Notes: generated from the letters alone by a model not told the origin. A stretch of 64,000 bases of DNA from Nocardioides xinjiangensis (GCF_017916455.1 NZ_JAFMSY010000003.1:62001-126000); one strand, 5' to 3'. Positions 50,671 to 59,823 are shown, counted from the first letter of the stretch. Numbers and translations are program-made.

Positions 50671-51029
50671 GCGAGCTCTCCGCCGAGGGCGGGCACGGCG
50701 CGGTGCCGCTGCAGGGCGTCCCGACGGGCGAGGGCGTCTCGCCGCCGGAGCCGGAGTGGCCCCTCTACGAGGTGTTCGTCCGGGGCAAGCGCGGCCTCAA
50801 CCACGTCCACGTCGGGTCGCTGCACGCCGCCGACGACCGGATGGCCCTGCTGCACGCGCGCGACGTCTACACCCGCCGCAGCGAGGGCGTGAGCATCTGG
50901 GTGGTCCGCGCCGACGCGATCACCGCCTCCAGCCCCGACGAGAAGGACCCGATGTTCGCGCCCAGCGGCGACAAGGTCTACCGGCACCCGACCTTCTACG
51001 ACATCCCCGACCACGTCCCCCACATGTGA
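50667..51029 (+). CDS. paaB: Phenylacetyl-CoA epoxidase subunit PaaB
   Basis: A 120-residue PaaB. The family core reads [41 protein letters not shown], followed by IWVVRADAI. It is a small non-catalytic subunit that links PaaA-PaaC heterodimers. The N-terminal 30 residues are a poorly conserved extension. Coupled to paaA by an ATGA overlap; paaC begins 20 bp later. Confidence 0.95.
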   Translation: MSELSAEGGHGAVPLQGVPTGEGVSPPEPEWPLYEVFVRGKRGLNHVHVGSLHAADDRMALLHARDVYTRRSEGVSIWVVRADAITASSPDEKDPMFAPSGDKVYRHPTFYDIPDHVPHM

Positions 51030-51049
51030 CTCCACCCCGCGAGGCTGCG

Positions 51050-52006
51050 ATGAACTCCCGTACCGAGAGACCCGCCGAGGACGAGCACGACAGCGCCTAC
51101 TCCGGCCTGCTGGTCAACGACGCCCACTGGGCGTTCGGCGCCGCCCCCGTTCCCGAGGGGCACGGTGAGGACCCGCTGGCGGGCCTCGACACGACCGTCC
51201 CCGCCGGCGTCGACGCGCCCACGCTCGCGACGTACGCCCTGATGCTGGGCGACGACGCACTCGTGATGTCGCACCGGATCGCGGAGTGGACCAGCAACGC
51301 CCCCGACCTCGAGGACGACATCGCGCTGTCCAACATCGCGCTCGACCTGCTCGGCCAGGCGCGGCTCCTGCTGGCGCGCGCGGCCAGGGCCGACGCCTCG
51401 GTCGTGCCCGTGCTGCCGGAGGGCTCGCCGGCACCGCCCGAGGACGCGCTGGCGTACTTCCGCGAGGCCCACGAGCTGCGCAACGTGCGCCTCGCCGAGG
51501 TGGTCAACGGCGACTTCGCCGAGGCGACGGTCCGGATCCTGCTCTTCTCGGTGTGGCGGCTCGCCACCTGGGAGCGACTCCGCTCCAGCGCCGACCACGT
51601 CCTGGCCGCCGTGGCCGCGAAGGGCGTCAAGGAGCTCGCCTACCACCGGGACTACGCCGCCCGCTGGTTCGTCACGCTGGCGCAGGGCACCCCGGAGTCG
51701 CGGCGCCGGCTGCTGGCGGCGCTCGACGCGCTGTGGCCGCTGTGGCCCGAGCTGTTCGACACCCACCCGGTCGAGGCCGCCGCCGCGGAGTCCGGTGTGG
51801 GGGTGGACCCCGCAGCGGTGCGCGACGCGGCCGAGGCGGTCCTCGACCAGGTGCTCGACGCCGCCGACGTGCCCCGGCCCTCCGCGCCGCGCCGCGCGGG
51901 CGTGCTCGGACGCACCGGACGCGACGGGATGCACGGCGAGGCGCTGGGCCGGATGCTCGCCGAGATGCAGTCCGTGGCGCGCGCGCACCCGAGGGGCGTG
52001 TGGTGA
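51050..52006 (+). CDS. paaC: Phenylacetyl-CoA epoxidase subunit PaaC
   Basis: A 318-residue PaaC, the structural ferritin-like partner of PaaA. Landmarks are LMLGDDALVMSHRIAEWTSNAPDLEDDIALSNIALDLLGQARLLL, LRNVRLAEVVNGDFA and AYHRDYAARWFVTLAQGT. The N-terminus is about 45 residues longer than in E. coli PaaC. ATG at 51050 is selected with GCGAGG upstream. paaD overlaps by 4 bp. Confidence 0.95.
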   Translation: MNSRTERPAEDEHDSAYSGLLVNDAHWAFGAAPVPEGHGEDPLAGLDTTVPAGVDAPTLATYALMLGDDALVMSHRIAEWTSNAPDLEDDIALSNIALDLLGQARLLLARAARADASVVPVLPEGSPAPPEDALAYFREAHELRNVRLAEVVNGDFAEATVRILLFSVWRLATWERLRSSADHVLAAVAAKGVKELAYHRDYAARWFVTLAQGTPESRRRLLAALDALWPLWPELFDTHPVEAAAAESGVGVDPAAVRDAAEAVLDQVLDAADVPRPSAPRRAGVLGRTGRDGMHGEALGRMLAEMQSVARAHPRGVW

Positions 52007-52551
52007 GGCTCGGCACGCCCGCTCGTGCCGCGCGGGCCACTCGACCACCGAGGCGGCAGGTGGCCGCGGCCCGGTCCGTCGCAGCCGGCGTGACCGACCC
52101 GGAGCTGCCGATGCTCACGCTCGCCGACCTCGGGGTGTTGCGCGGCGTCGAGGTGGTGGATGACTCCCACGTCGTCGTCGAGATCACGCCGACCTACTCC
52201 GGGTGCCCGGCCATGGCGGCGATGCGCGACGACCTCGTCCGGGCGCTCACCGGCGCCGGCTTCGAGCAGGTCGAGGTGCGGATCAGCCTTCACCCCGCCT
52301 GGACCACCGACTGGATCACGCCGGCGGGGCGGGTGGCACTCGCTGCGGCGGGCATCTCGCCCCCGGGGCCCGCGCCGTCGGCCGACGGGCCGATCCCGCT
52401 GACCCTGCTGCCCACCGCCCGCCAGGTCCGCTGCCCCCAGTGCGACTCACCCGCCACCGAGCTGGTCTCGGAGTTCGGCTCGACGGCGTGCAAGGCGCAG
52501 TACCGCTGCACGTCCTGCCTGGAGCCGTTCGACCACGTCAAGGAGATCTGA
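52003..52551 (+). CDS. paaD: PaaD, MIP18/SufT-type assembly protein
   Basis: A 182-residue PaaD with a DUF59/MIP18 domain (VTDPELPMLTLADLGVLRGVEV and TPTYSGCPAMAAMRDDLVRAL) and a C-terminal zinc ribbon (CPQCDSPATEL ... CTSCLEPFDHVKEI). It is thought to help assemble the Fe-S cluster of PaaE. GTG start overlapping the paaC stop. Confidence 0.93.
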   Translation: MRLGTPARAARATRPPRRQVAAARSVAAGVTDPELPMLTLADLGVLRGVEVVDDSHVVVEITPTYSGCPAMAAMRDDLVRALTGAGFEQVEVRISLHPAWTTDWITPAGRVALAAAGISPPGPAPSADGPIPLTLLPTARQVRCPQCDSPATELVSEFGSTACKAQYRCTSCLEPFDHVKEI

Positions 52552-52556
52552 GCGAC

Positions 52557-53615
52557 ATGGCCGCCCCGACCTTCCACGAGCTGACCGTCCGCGCCGTGGA
52601 GCCGCTCACCGACGACTCGGCCGCGGTCACCTTCGACGTGCCCGACGACCTGCGCGAGCTGTTCGCCTTCGCGCCGGGGGAGTCGCTGACCCTGCGCCGC
52701 GTGGTCGACGGCGTGGAGCACCGCCGCAGCTACTCGATCTGCGCCCCCGCCGGAGCCGCTCCGCGCATCGGCGTGCGCGAGGTCCCGGGCGGCATGTTCT
52801 CGTCGTGGCTGATCCGCGAGGTCGCGCCCGGGGAGACGATCGAGGTCGCCGCGCCCGCCGGCGGCTTCCGCGCCGACCCGGCGAGCCCCGGTCGGCACCT
52901 CTGCATCGCCGCAGGGTCGGGCATCACCCCGATGCTGTCCATCGCGGCGTCCGTCCTGGCGAACCCCGGGAGTACCGTCACGATGCTCTACGGCAACCGC
53001 GAGACGACGTCGGTGATGTTCGCCGAGGAGCTCAGCGACCTCAAGGACCTCCACGGACCACGCTTCGACCTCGTCCACGTGCTGTCCCGCGAGCCGCGCG
53101 ACGTCGAGCTGTTCTCCGGCCGGCTCGACGCCGACCGCCTCCGGCGGCTGCTGACGCTCAAGGTGCCGCTCCCGGCCGTCGACCACGTGTGGCTCTGCGG
53201 CCCGCTCGGACTGGTCGAGGACGCGCGAGCCGTGCTCGCCGAGCTCGGCGTCCCGGCCGAGAAGGTCCACTTCGAGCTGTTCTTCGTCGACGCGCCGCCA
53301 CCGCAGCTGCGGCACGCCGACCGCGTCGTGGAGGGCGTGACCAGCGACGTCACGGTCGTGCTCGACGGACGGGCGACCACCACGCCGATGCCTCGCGCGA
53401 CGACGCTCCTCGACTCCGCCCAGGCCGTGCGCAGCGACCTGCCCTTCGCCTGCAAGGGGGGCGTGTGCGGCACCTGCCGCGCGAAGGTCGTCGAGGGTGA
53501 GGTCGAGATGGTGCGCAACTACGCCCTCGAGCCCGACGAGGTCGAGCAGCAGTTCGTGCTGACCTGCCAGTCCTACCCGGTCAGCGACACGGTGACGGTC
53601 GACTTCGACGCCTGA
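52557..53615 (+). CDS. paaE: PaaE, reductase subunit of the phenylacetyl-CoA epoxidase
   Basis: A 352-residue ferredoxin-NADP reductase-like protein. An FAD domain (RRSYSICAPAG; GGMFSSWLI) and NAD(P) domain (AAGSGITPMLSIAASVL; WLCGPLGLVEDARAVL) are followed by a plant-type 2Fe-2S domain with ligands in CKGGVCGTCRAKV and the distant Cys in VLTCQSYP. It passes NADPH electrons to the PaaA diiron site. ATG at 52557, 5 bp after paaD. Confidence 0.96.
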   Translation: MAAPTFHELTVRAVEPLTDDSAAVTFDVPDDLRELFAFAPGESLTLRRVVDGVEHRRSYSICAPAGAAPRIGVREVPGGMFSSWLIREVAPGETIEVAAPAGGFRADPASPGRHLCIAAGSGITPMLSIAASVLANPGSTVTMLYGNRETTSVMFAEELSDLKDLHGPRFDLVHVLSREPRDVELFSGRLDADRLRRLLTLKVPLPAVDHVWLCGPLGLVEDARAVLAELGVPAEKVHFELFFVDAPPPQLRHADRVVEGVTSDVTVVLDGRATTTPMPRATTLLDSAQAVRSDLPFACKGGVCGTCRAKVVEGEVEMVRNYALEPDEVEQQFVLTCQSYPVSDTVTVDFDA

Positions 53616-53712
53616 CGCGCCGCGGGGTCGCCTCGACCGGCTCGGAGACCTTCCCTCCGTCGCTGGGGATGACTAGCGTTGGGAGGTCCCGTACGCGTCA
53701 AGGAGGTGCGTG

Positions 53713-54624
53713 GTGAGGATGCGTTGGCTGTCCCTGCTGGTGGCGCTGCTGCTCGCCGTGACGCTCGGTCCGGCGCCGGGCCGGGCCACGTCCGGGCCCG
53801 CGGACCGGCCCCGGACGTCCGCTCCGCCGACCCCCGTCCTCGTCGCCGTGCGGGCGGCTCACCGCGACGGCGTCGACCGCGTCGTCTTCGAGTTCCGCGG
53901 CGGCCTGCCCGAGTCGCGGCGGGTCGGCTACGTCCGTCGACTGTTCGCCGACGGGTCCGGGCGCCGCGTGCGCGTCGCCGGCCGGGCCCTCCTCCGGGTG
54001 CGCTTCGAGCCCGCCCAGGCGCACACCGACGACGGCTCGCCGACCGCGGCGCCCCGCCGGGTCGCGTACGCCCTGCCCAACGTCATGACCGCCGTCCGCG
54101 CGGGCGACTTCGAGGCGGTCACGACGTACGGCCTCGGGCTGGCGAGACGCACGCCGGTGCGGGTGACGACCCTGCAGGCGCCGCCGCGGGTCGTCGTGGA
54201 GGTCGGGGCCGGGTTCGCCACCGTGCGGCGCAAGGTGTGGTTCCTCGACCGCGACCGCTTCGCAGACGGGTGGGAGCCCTACTTCGTCCCCGTCCGGCGC
54301 CCGGTCGTGCCGGGTGCACCCGCCACCGGCCTGATGGACCGCCTCTTCGCCGGCCCGCTGCCGGGGGAGCGGGCGCGGGGCCTGCGCCTGCTGCGCTCGG
54401 GCGCGACGGGGTACGACGACCTGACGGTCGCGGGCGGCGTGGCCGACCTGCGGCTCACGGGCCGCTGCCGCAGCGGTGGCGCCACGGTGAGCATCGCCGG
54501 CGAGGTGCTGCCGACCCTCAAGCAGCTGCCGACGGTCGACCGTGTCGTGCTGCGCGACGCGGCCGGGAGCACGCTCGACCCCGACGGACCGGGCGACTCG
54601 ACACCGGCGTGCCTCGAGCCCTGA
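53713..54624 (+). CDS. Secreted AMIN-like/GerMN domain protein
   Basis: A 303-residue exported protein. The signal peptide is MRWLSLLVALLLAVTLGPAPGRA (about residues 3-25). An AMIN-like domain (VLVAVRAAHRDGVDRVVFEFRGGLPESRRVGYV) fills residues 40-165, and a GerMN domain (KVWFLDRDRF ... MDRLFAGPLPGERARGLRLL) the rest. GerMN modules occur in lipoproteins and spore germination proteins; the combination suggests a cell-wall-associated function. The GTG at 53713 has AGGAGG at 53701; GTG 53710 and ATG 53719 are alternatives. Confidence 0.87.
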   Translation: MRMRWLSLLVALLLAVTLGPAPGRATSGPADRPRTSAPPTPVLVAVRAAHRDGVDRVVFEFRGGLPESRRVGYVRRLFADGSGRRVRVAGRALLRVRFEPAQAHTDDGSPTAAPRRVAYALPNVMTAVRAGDFEAVTTYGLGLARRTPVRVTTLQAPPRVVVEVGAGFATVRRKVWFLDRDRFADGWEPYFVPVRRPVVPGAPATGLMDRLFAGPLPGERARGLRLLRSGATGYDDLTVAGGVADLRLTGRCRSGGATVSIAGEVLPTLKQLPTVDRVVLRDAAGSTLDPDGPGDSTPACLEP

Positions 54625-54641
54625 GGCCGCAGGCGGTCAGG
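54620..54641. terminator. Bidirectional hairpin between the GerMN and TetR genes
   Basis: CCTGA/TCAGG outer arms and an inner CCGC/GCGG stem, with a GG bulge, span the gap and include both convergent stop codons. Confidence 0.4.
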
Positions 54642-55233
54642 TGCTGTGCCGCACCAGGCCGTCGAACGCCAGGGTGGTGACGGTGTCGGCGAGCGCAGCC
54701 ACGTCGCTGCCGTCGCGGAGCCACTCGGTCATCGAGTTGACCATTCCGAAGAGCAGCCGACTGGCCAGCAGCGGGTCGACGTCGGCGCGGATCGCGCCGG
54801 TGTCGGCGGCCTCGCGCACCATCTCGGCCAGCCGGTGGTCGATGTCGCGACGACGCGCGAGGGCGTTCTGCTCGGCGGGGGTGTTGCCGCGCACCCGCAG
54901 CAGCAGCGTGACCGCCGGCAGGTGGTGGGCGAGGACGACGACGCTGCTGCGCACGGCCGCACGCAGACGCTCCTCGGGCGTGTGGGACCGGTCGGCGTGC
55001 ACCGCGTCGAGCGCGGCCGTCAGCTCGTCGAGCGCCTCGTCGAGCGCCCTTTCGAGGAGGTGCTCCTTGCTGGGCACGTGGTGGTAGATCGCCGACTTGG
55101 TCAGGCCCAGCTCCCGGGCGAGGTCGCCCATGCTCGTGGCGTCGTAGCCCTGCCGGTTGAACAGCGCGATCGCGACGCGCAGGACGGTCTCCTGGTCGTG
55201 CCCGGGCCGGCCCCGGCGCGCGCGCTCCGACAT
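54637..55233 (-). CDS. TetR-family regulator, probable PaaR
   Basis: A 198-residue TetR protein with an N-terminal HTH (VLRVAIALFNRQGYDATSMGDLARELGLTKSAIYHHVPSKEHLLERAL) and a helical ligand domain. It lies downstream of the paa genes, and a TetR-type palindrome is placed between paaZ and paaA, so a role in phenylacetyl-CoA-responsive repression is likely. Assignment as PaaR is by position only; other TetR proteins of lipid metabolism have the same architecture. Confidence 0.85.
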   Translation of the reverse strand: MSERARRGRPGHDQETVLRVAIALFNRQGYDATSMGDLARELGLTKSAIYHHVPSKEHLLERALDEALDELTAALDAVHADRSHTPEERLRAAVRSSVVVLAHHLPAVTLLLRVRGNTPAEQNALARRRDIDHRLAEMVREAADTGAIRADVDPLLASRLLFGMVNSMTEWLRDGSDVAALADTVTTLAFDGLVRHST

Positions 55234-55483
55234 GGGTGAACGCTCTCACGACCCGCTGCGGATCGGCGCGACGCCGGGCGCGCCGGGTGCGGGGAGTTAC
55301 CCGCAACGGCCGTGCGGGGGCTACAGTGGTCGCAGCGTCCAGACGCCGTGCCCCACTGACCACCCCAGGTCCACCGGCCACCGCCCCCTGACGCCCGCAC
55401 CAAACCTCCACGCCGTGGTGTGCAGGTCAGCGCCGACCCAGGCTCGCCTGCTCCGCGACGCGTACCCAGTCCGGGAGGACACC

Positions 55484-57598
55484 TTGGCCCAGCGCCAGCG
55501 TCAACGCGGCAACCGTCGTGCCCCTGCGCACGCCCGCCACAAGGACAACGAGGGCATCGTCCCCGTGCTCGCCCGCGCCGTGCGCGAGCTGGAGTCCGCC
55601 GTGCAGCGGGGTCCTCTCGCCCCCGGCCAGCGGGTGCGCTTCCAGGTCGTCGCCCTGCTGGCGCGCGAGCACCGCACCGACGTACGCGCCTCCACCGAGC
55701 TCACCGAGGCACAGAAGGCCGACGAGCTCAAGCGCCTCGACGGGATCGCGACGATCCTCGCCAAGACCGCGACCCGCGACCCCTCCCTCTTCGGACTGCT
55801 GTCGGAGGAGGCCGTCGTCACCGACAGCGCCCGCGAGCTGCGCCTGGAGATGCTGCGCAAGGCCGGCATCGAGGCCGCGCAGGAGGAGCCGAAGCCCGAG
55901 GACGAGTCGGGTCCCGGGCTCGTCGAGCGTCGCGTCGTCCCGCGGTCGGTCCTGCAGCACCAGCTGGCCAACCCCTTCCTCAAGCCCGACTTCGAGATCG
56001 GCCGCGAGCGCCGCAGCGTGCACGGCCGGCTGGCCAGCTGGGAGCTGCTCGGCCCGCTGTTCCGCTCCTTCGAGCTCGGCGGCGCGTCCTCCTGCATGGA
56101 CCTGCCCGAGGCCACCTCGCTCAACGCCCCGGGCAAGCTCGAGCTCATGCCCCACCAGGCGCGGCTGATCGCCGCCGCGGCGGAGGGCCACCGCACGTTC
56201 CTGCTGGCCGACGAGCCCGGCCTCGGCAAGACCGCCCAGGCACTGCTCGCCGCGCAGGCGGCCAACGCCTACCCGCTGCTCGTCGTCTGCCCGAACGTCG
56301 TCAAGACCAACTGGGCCCGCGAGACCGAGCGGTGGACCCCGCGCCGCCGCGCGACCGTGATCCACGGCGACGGCGACCGGGTCGACGCCTTCGCCGACGT
56401 CATCGTGGTCAACTACGAGATCCTCGACCGCCACGTCGGCTGGCTGAGCACCTTCGGCTTCCGCGGCATGGTCGTCGACGAGGCGCACTTCATCAAGAAC
56501 AAGACCTCGCAGCGCTCGCGCCACGTGCTCGAGCTGTCGGAGAGGCTCCGCGCGCGCACCGCCCGGCCGCTGCTGATGGCGCTGACCGGCACGCCGCTGA
56601 TCAACGACATCGAGGACTTCCGCGCGATCTGGCAGTTCCTCGGCTGGATCGACGACACCAAGCCGCTGGCCCGCCTGATGGAGGCGCTGGAGGAGACCGA
56701 GCTGACGCCGGCCGACCCGCCGTTCTACCCGGCGGCCCGCAAGGCGGTCATCGACATGGGCATCGTCCGGCGCCGCAAGGTCGACGTCGCCGAGGACATC
56801 CCCGCCCGGCGCATCGCCGACATCCCGGTCGAGCTCGACGACGAGGACACCCGCTCCATCCGCGCCGCGGAGGAGGACCTCGCCCGCCGGCTCGTCCAGC
56901 GCTACAAGGCCGCTCTGGAGACCCGTCGTACGGGCTCGGTGGTCGACGGCATCGACCACGAGCTCGTCCGGCGCGTGGCGACGTGGGAGCGCGAGGAGAT
57001 GGACCAGGGCACCGGCGGGGAGAACGTCTTCTCGATGTTCCGCCGCATCGGCCGCGCCAAGGCCGGCCTCGCCGCCGACTACGCCGCCCAGCTGGCGCGC
57101 AACGTCGGCAAGGTCGTGTTCTTCGCCCGGCACGTCGACGTCATGGACATCGCGGAGGAGACCTTCACCCGACGCGGGCTCAAGCACACCTCCATCCGCG
57201 GCGACCAGTCGGCGAAGGCCCGCGAGAAGGCCATCGAGTCGTTCGTCAACGACCCCGACGTGCAGGTCATCGTCTGCTCGCTGGCAGCCGCCGGCGTGGG
57301 CGTCAACCTGCAGGTCGCCTCCAACGTCGTGCTCTCCGAGCTCTCGTGGACCGATGCCGAGCAGACGCAGGCGATCGACCGCGTGCACCGCATCGGCCAG
57401 AGCGACCCGGTCACCGCGTGGCGGATCATCGCCGCGCAGACGATCGACACCCGCATCGCCGAGCTCATCGACTCCAAGGCCGGCCTCGCCGCACGGGCGC
57501 TCGACGGCTCCGACGAGGAGGTGTCGTCCTCGGCCAACATCCAGACCGAGGCCCTCGTCGCGCTGCTCACCGACGCGCTGGAGCGGGAGCTCGGCTGA
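55484..57598 (+). CDS. SNF2-type DEAD/DEAH-box helicase
   Basis: A 704-residue ATP-dependent SNF2-family helicase. Motif I is LADEPGLGKTAQA (near residue 240), motif II VVDEAH, motif III LTGTPL, and the C-terminal helicase domain has VVFFARHVDVMD, SLAAAGVGVNL and QAIDRVHRIGQ. The N-terminal 25 residues are Arg-rich, possibly DNA-binding. A TTG at 55484 is the most likely start because GGGAGGAC lies at 55473-55480; no earlier start looks better. It is probably a chromatin/DNA translocase or repair helicase. Confidence 0.9.
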   Translation: MAQRQRQRGNRRAPAHARHKDNEGIVPVLARAVRELESAVQRGPLAPGQRVRFQVVALLAREHRTDVRASTELTEAQKADELKRLDGIATILAKTATRDPSLFGLLSEEAVVTDSARELRLEMLRKAGIEAAQEEPKPEDESGPGLVERRVVPRSVLQHQLANPFLKPDFEIGRERRSVHGRLASWELLGPLFRSFELGGASSCMDLPEATSLNAPGKLELMPHQARLIAAAAEGHRTFLLADEPGLGKTAQALLAAQAANAYPLLVVCPNVVKTNWARETERWTPRRRATVIHGDGDRVDAFADVIVVNYEILDRHVGWLSTFGFRGMVVDEAHFIKNKTSQRSRHVLELSERLRARTARPLLMALTGTPLINDIEDFRAIWQFLGWIDDTKPLARLMEALEETELTPADPPFYPAARKAVIDMGIVRRRKVDVAEDIPARRIADIPVELDDEDTRSIRAAEEDLARRLVQRYKAALETRRTGSVVDGIDHELVRRVATWEREEMDQGTGGENVFSMFRRIGRAKAGLAADYAAQLARNVGKVVFFARHVDVMDIAEETFTRRGLKHTSIRGDQSAKAREKAIESFVNDPDVQVIVCSLAAAGVGVNLQVASNVVLSELSWTDAEQTQAIDRVHRIGQSDPVTAWRIIAAQTIDTRIAELIDSKAGLAARALDGSDEEVSSSANIQTEALVALLTDALERELG

Positions 57599-57614
57599 GC
57601 CTGCCCCCGGCGCC

Positions 57615-57677
57615 GGTAGTCCACCGGGAAGAGGCTGTCCGGGGGCGGTCCTGACGACCGTTTCCCGGTGGACTACC
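57615..57677. repeat. Long perfect hairpin, 16-bp arms
   Basis: GGTAGTCCACCGGGAA (57615-57630) and its exact complement (57662-57677) enclose a 31-nt loop. It lies 17 bp after the helicase stop and could terminate that transcript, but the arm length and conserved-looking core are unusual for a terminator and may mark a repeated extragenic palindrome. Confidence 0.7.
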
Positions 57678-57723
57678 CGATGGCGGCGGGAGAGGGCAGC
57701 GCACGTCACACGGGGCCCGATGG

Positions 57724-57823
57724 CACTCGTCAAGTGGCTCGTCTTCAGTGGCCCCTTCAGTGGTCCCTTCAGTGGCCCCTCGTCAATGGCCCTACCTCAG
57801 TGGCTCGTTCAATGGCTCGTCAC
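57724..57823 (-). repeat. Seven-unit tandem repeat with core GCCAYTGA
   Basis: On the minus strand the units are ACGAGCCATTGA, ACGAGCCACTGA, GGTAGGGCCATTGA, CGAGGGGCCACTGA, AGGGACCACTGA, AGGGGCCACTGA and a diverged unit AGACGAGCCACTTGA. Lengths are 12, 12, 14, 14, 12, 12 and 15. The first unit contains the last codons and stop (AGC CAT TGA) of the membrane protein gene. There are no unique spacers, so this is not a CRISPR array. Confidence 0.85.
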
Positions 57824-58318
57824 ACCACGCCGCGACTGCAGCCTCGGCGCGATCCAGCGGTCCGCGACCAGGCCGGTGACGAAGGAGTACAGCGTCTTGT
57901 GCGCCACGTCGACGCGCCGCTCAGGGCTGGGCCACGACGCCGGCGGCGCGCCGACCCCGGTCGCGTTCTCCACGGTCTGGTCGAAGGCGAGCCTGACGAC
58001 GGTGTGGGTCGCGTTGGCGTGGCTCCCGCGGATGCCGATGGCCGCCCACACGCCTCGCAGGGCCCCGAGGAGGGCGCCGGTGCCCCAGTGCATCGCGTGG
58101 TTCCACGTCGCGGGCGTGTCGCGGTCCGACGGCTCCCGGCCCAGCAGCGTGAGCAGCGCACGGGCCGGGACGTAGGAGCTCGGCCGTTGCGTGACGGCTT
58201 GCTCGAGCTTCTCCGCGACCGTCATCGCGGCCACGCCCACCAGGCCGGCCGCGGCCCCTCGCGCGGCCGCAGCGCGCAACGTCGAGTTCCGGTCCGATGT
58301 CCTCGCGTGCCGCGTCAT
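57809..58318 (-). CDS. Membrane-associated protein, unknown
   Basis: A 169-residue protein with an N-terminal hydrophobic segment (AARGAAAGLVGVAAMTVAEKLEQ), a central GALLGALRGVWAAIGI segment and a C-terminal VAHKTLYSFVTGLVADRW. It resembles DUF1440-like membrane proteins but I am not certain. Its stop codon forms part of the first unit of the downstream tandem repeat. ATG at 58318 is chosen. Function unknown. Confidence 0.7.
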   Translation of the reverse strand: MTRHARTSDRNSTLRAAAARGAAAGLVGVAAMTVAEKLEQAVTQRPSSYVPARALLTLLGREPSDRDTPATWNHAMHWGTGALLGALRGVWAAIGIRGSHANATHTVVRLAFDQTVENATGVGAPPASWPSPERRVDVAHKTLYSFVTGLVADRWIAPRLQSRRGVTSH

Positions 58319-58402
58319 GGACCACCGTGCCCAGGAACGGCGGGGCTGATGCCTCCGAGCCGCCGGCCACCTCCGCAGCCCCGCAGAGGACACCCGGCGA
58401 CC

Positions 58403-59146
58403 TCAGGCCATCCGCTTCATCATCCCGGTCGGCAGCCGCTTGACCACGAACCCGAGCGGGCCCCAGGGCCAGGCGGGGACGCGGGCGGAGGCCTTCTCCT
58501 TCTCGATGGCCTCGACCATCGCCCGCACGCCCTTCTCGGTGGAGGTCATCAGGAGCGTCCGCGCCGAGGTGCCCGACATCTCCGAGACGATGTAGCCGGG
58601 GTAGAGCACGGTGACCTTGATGCCGGTGCCGTGGACGTCGGCGCGGAACCCCTCGGCCAGGTGCGCGACGGCCGCCTTCGAGGCGGCGTACGTGGTGATG
58701 TTGCCGGGCATCCCGCGCAGCGCCGAGAAGCTGGAGACCATCACCAGGTGGCCGCGGCCCTGGCGGCGGAAGATCGCGGCGGCCGCCTCGGTCTGGGCCA
58801 GCGCCCCGAGGAAGTTCGTCTCGGCCGTCTGCTTGTTGGCGTCGAACCGGCCGGTGCCGAGGGGCTGTCCCTTGCCGAGCCCGGCGTTGACGACGACCCG
58901 GTCGAGGCCGCCGAGCTCAGCGGCGAACTCCTCGAAGGTCCCGAAGACGGCCTCATGGTCCGTGACGTCGAGCGCCTTGACGAGCACGCGTACGCCCGGG
59001 TGGGCCGCGCCGATCTCGGCGCGCAGGTCGTCGAGGCGGTCGGTGCGCCGCGCGCAGAGCGCCAGGTCGTGGCCCAGCGCCGCGAACTGCCGCGCCATCT
59101 CGGCGCCCAGGCCGCTGCTGGCCCCGGTGATGAGGATCCGTGCCAT
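58403..59146 (-). CDS. SDR-family NAD(P)-dependent oxidoreductase
   Basis: A 247-residue classical SDR: TGASSGLGAEMARQFAALG cofactor motif, NAG in VVNAGLG, catalytic Ser in MVSSFSALRG and Tyr/Lys in TYAASKAAV. C-terminal residues (VPAWPWGPLGFVVKRLPTGMMKRMA) are basic and may associate with the membrane, as in DltE/YqjQ-type SDRs. It is the last gene of the acyl-CoA dehydrogenase operon, 8 bp after the histidine phosphatase gene. Substrate unknown. Confidence 0.9.
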   Translation of the reverse strand: MARILITGASSGLGAEMARQFAALGHDLALCARRTDRLDDLRAEIGAAHPGVRVLVKALDVTDHEAVFGTFEEFAAELGGLDRVVVNAGLGKGQPLGTGRFDANKQTAETNFLGALAQTEAAAAIFRRQGRGHLVMVSSFSALRGMPGNITTYAASKAAVAHLAEGFRADVHGTGIKVTVLYPGYIVSEMSGTSARTLLMTSTEKGVRAMVEAIEKEKASARVPAWPWGPLGFVVKRLPTGMMKRMA

Positions 59147-59154
59147 GGGGGCTC

Positions 59155-59823
59155 CTAGCGGTAGGTGAGGAGGTCGGGGGAGAGGTGGTCGTGGGCGTTG
59201 AACGAGACGAGCGTCGTGCCACGCGAGCCGCGGACGACCGTCGAGGTGCCGGTGTTCACCGAGACCGGGTTCAGCCGCAGCCACAGGTCGGTGCGGGCGG
59301 GGGACGAATCGGCCAGCAGGGCGGCCGCCACCCACGCCACCGGTCCGCCGCTGCTGAGCACGACCGCCGTCCCGCGGGGCGGCAGCGCCGCGACCAGCCG
59401 GTCCATGGCCGCTGCGACCCGCGCGGTGAAGGCGGCGAAGGACTCGTCGTAGGCGTCGTCGTGCTCGCCGGAGGTCCACCGCAGCGTCGCCTCCTCGAAC
59501 CACCGCTGGAAGGCGGCCCTCTCCGACTCGCCGTCGACCGTGGACGGCGAGTCGTGGACGCTGAGCACCTGCAGGTGGTCGAACTCGTTCCAGCCCGGGT
59601 CCACCTCGACGTCGCTCGCCCACCCCGCCCCCTCGAGCACGCCGGCGGCGGTCTGCCCGTGACGGCGCATCTCGCCGGCCACGACCACGTCGGCGCGGAC
59701 GCCGCGCGCGGCGAGGGCGGCGCCGAGCACGCGGGACTGCTCGTGCCCGGTGGGGGAGAGGTCGTCGTAGTCGGCGGCCCCGAACGAGGCCTGTCCGTGC
59801 CGCACCAGGAGGATGCGGCTCAC
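59155..59823 (-). CDS. Histidine phosphatase superfamily protein
   Basis: A 222-residue phosphoglycerate-mutase-like phosphatase. The phosphohistidine motif is ILLVRHGQASFG at residue 5, with the second catalytic region VVLSSGGPVAW (Gly-rich, where a His is usual). It should remove phosphate from a small phosphometabolite. Its GTG overlaps the stop of the APH-type kinase gene, so kinase and phosphatase are coupled, which is unusual and suggests they act on one phosphorylated intermediate. Confidence 0.88.
   Translation of the reverse strand: MSRILLVRHGQASFGAADYDDLSPTGHEQSRVLGAALAARGVRADVVVAGEMRRHGQTAAGVLEGAGWASDVEVDPGWNEFDHLQVLSVHDSPSTVDGESERAAFQRWFEEATLRWTSGEHDDAYDESFAAFTARVAAAMDRLVAALPPRGTAVVLSSGGPVAWVAAALLADSSPARTDLWLRLNPVSVNTGTSTVVRGSRGTTLVSFNAHDHLSPDLLTYR

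Noticed and set aside
55427..57733. Very long open frame antisense to the helicase gene
   Set aside because: A GC-bias shadow of a real gene; no motifs and no ribosome site.
57724..57823. CRISPR array
   Set aside because: Units are 12-15 bp, degenerate and contiguous without unique spacers, and no cas gene is present.
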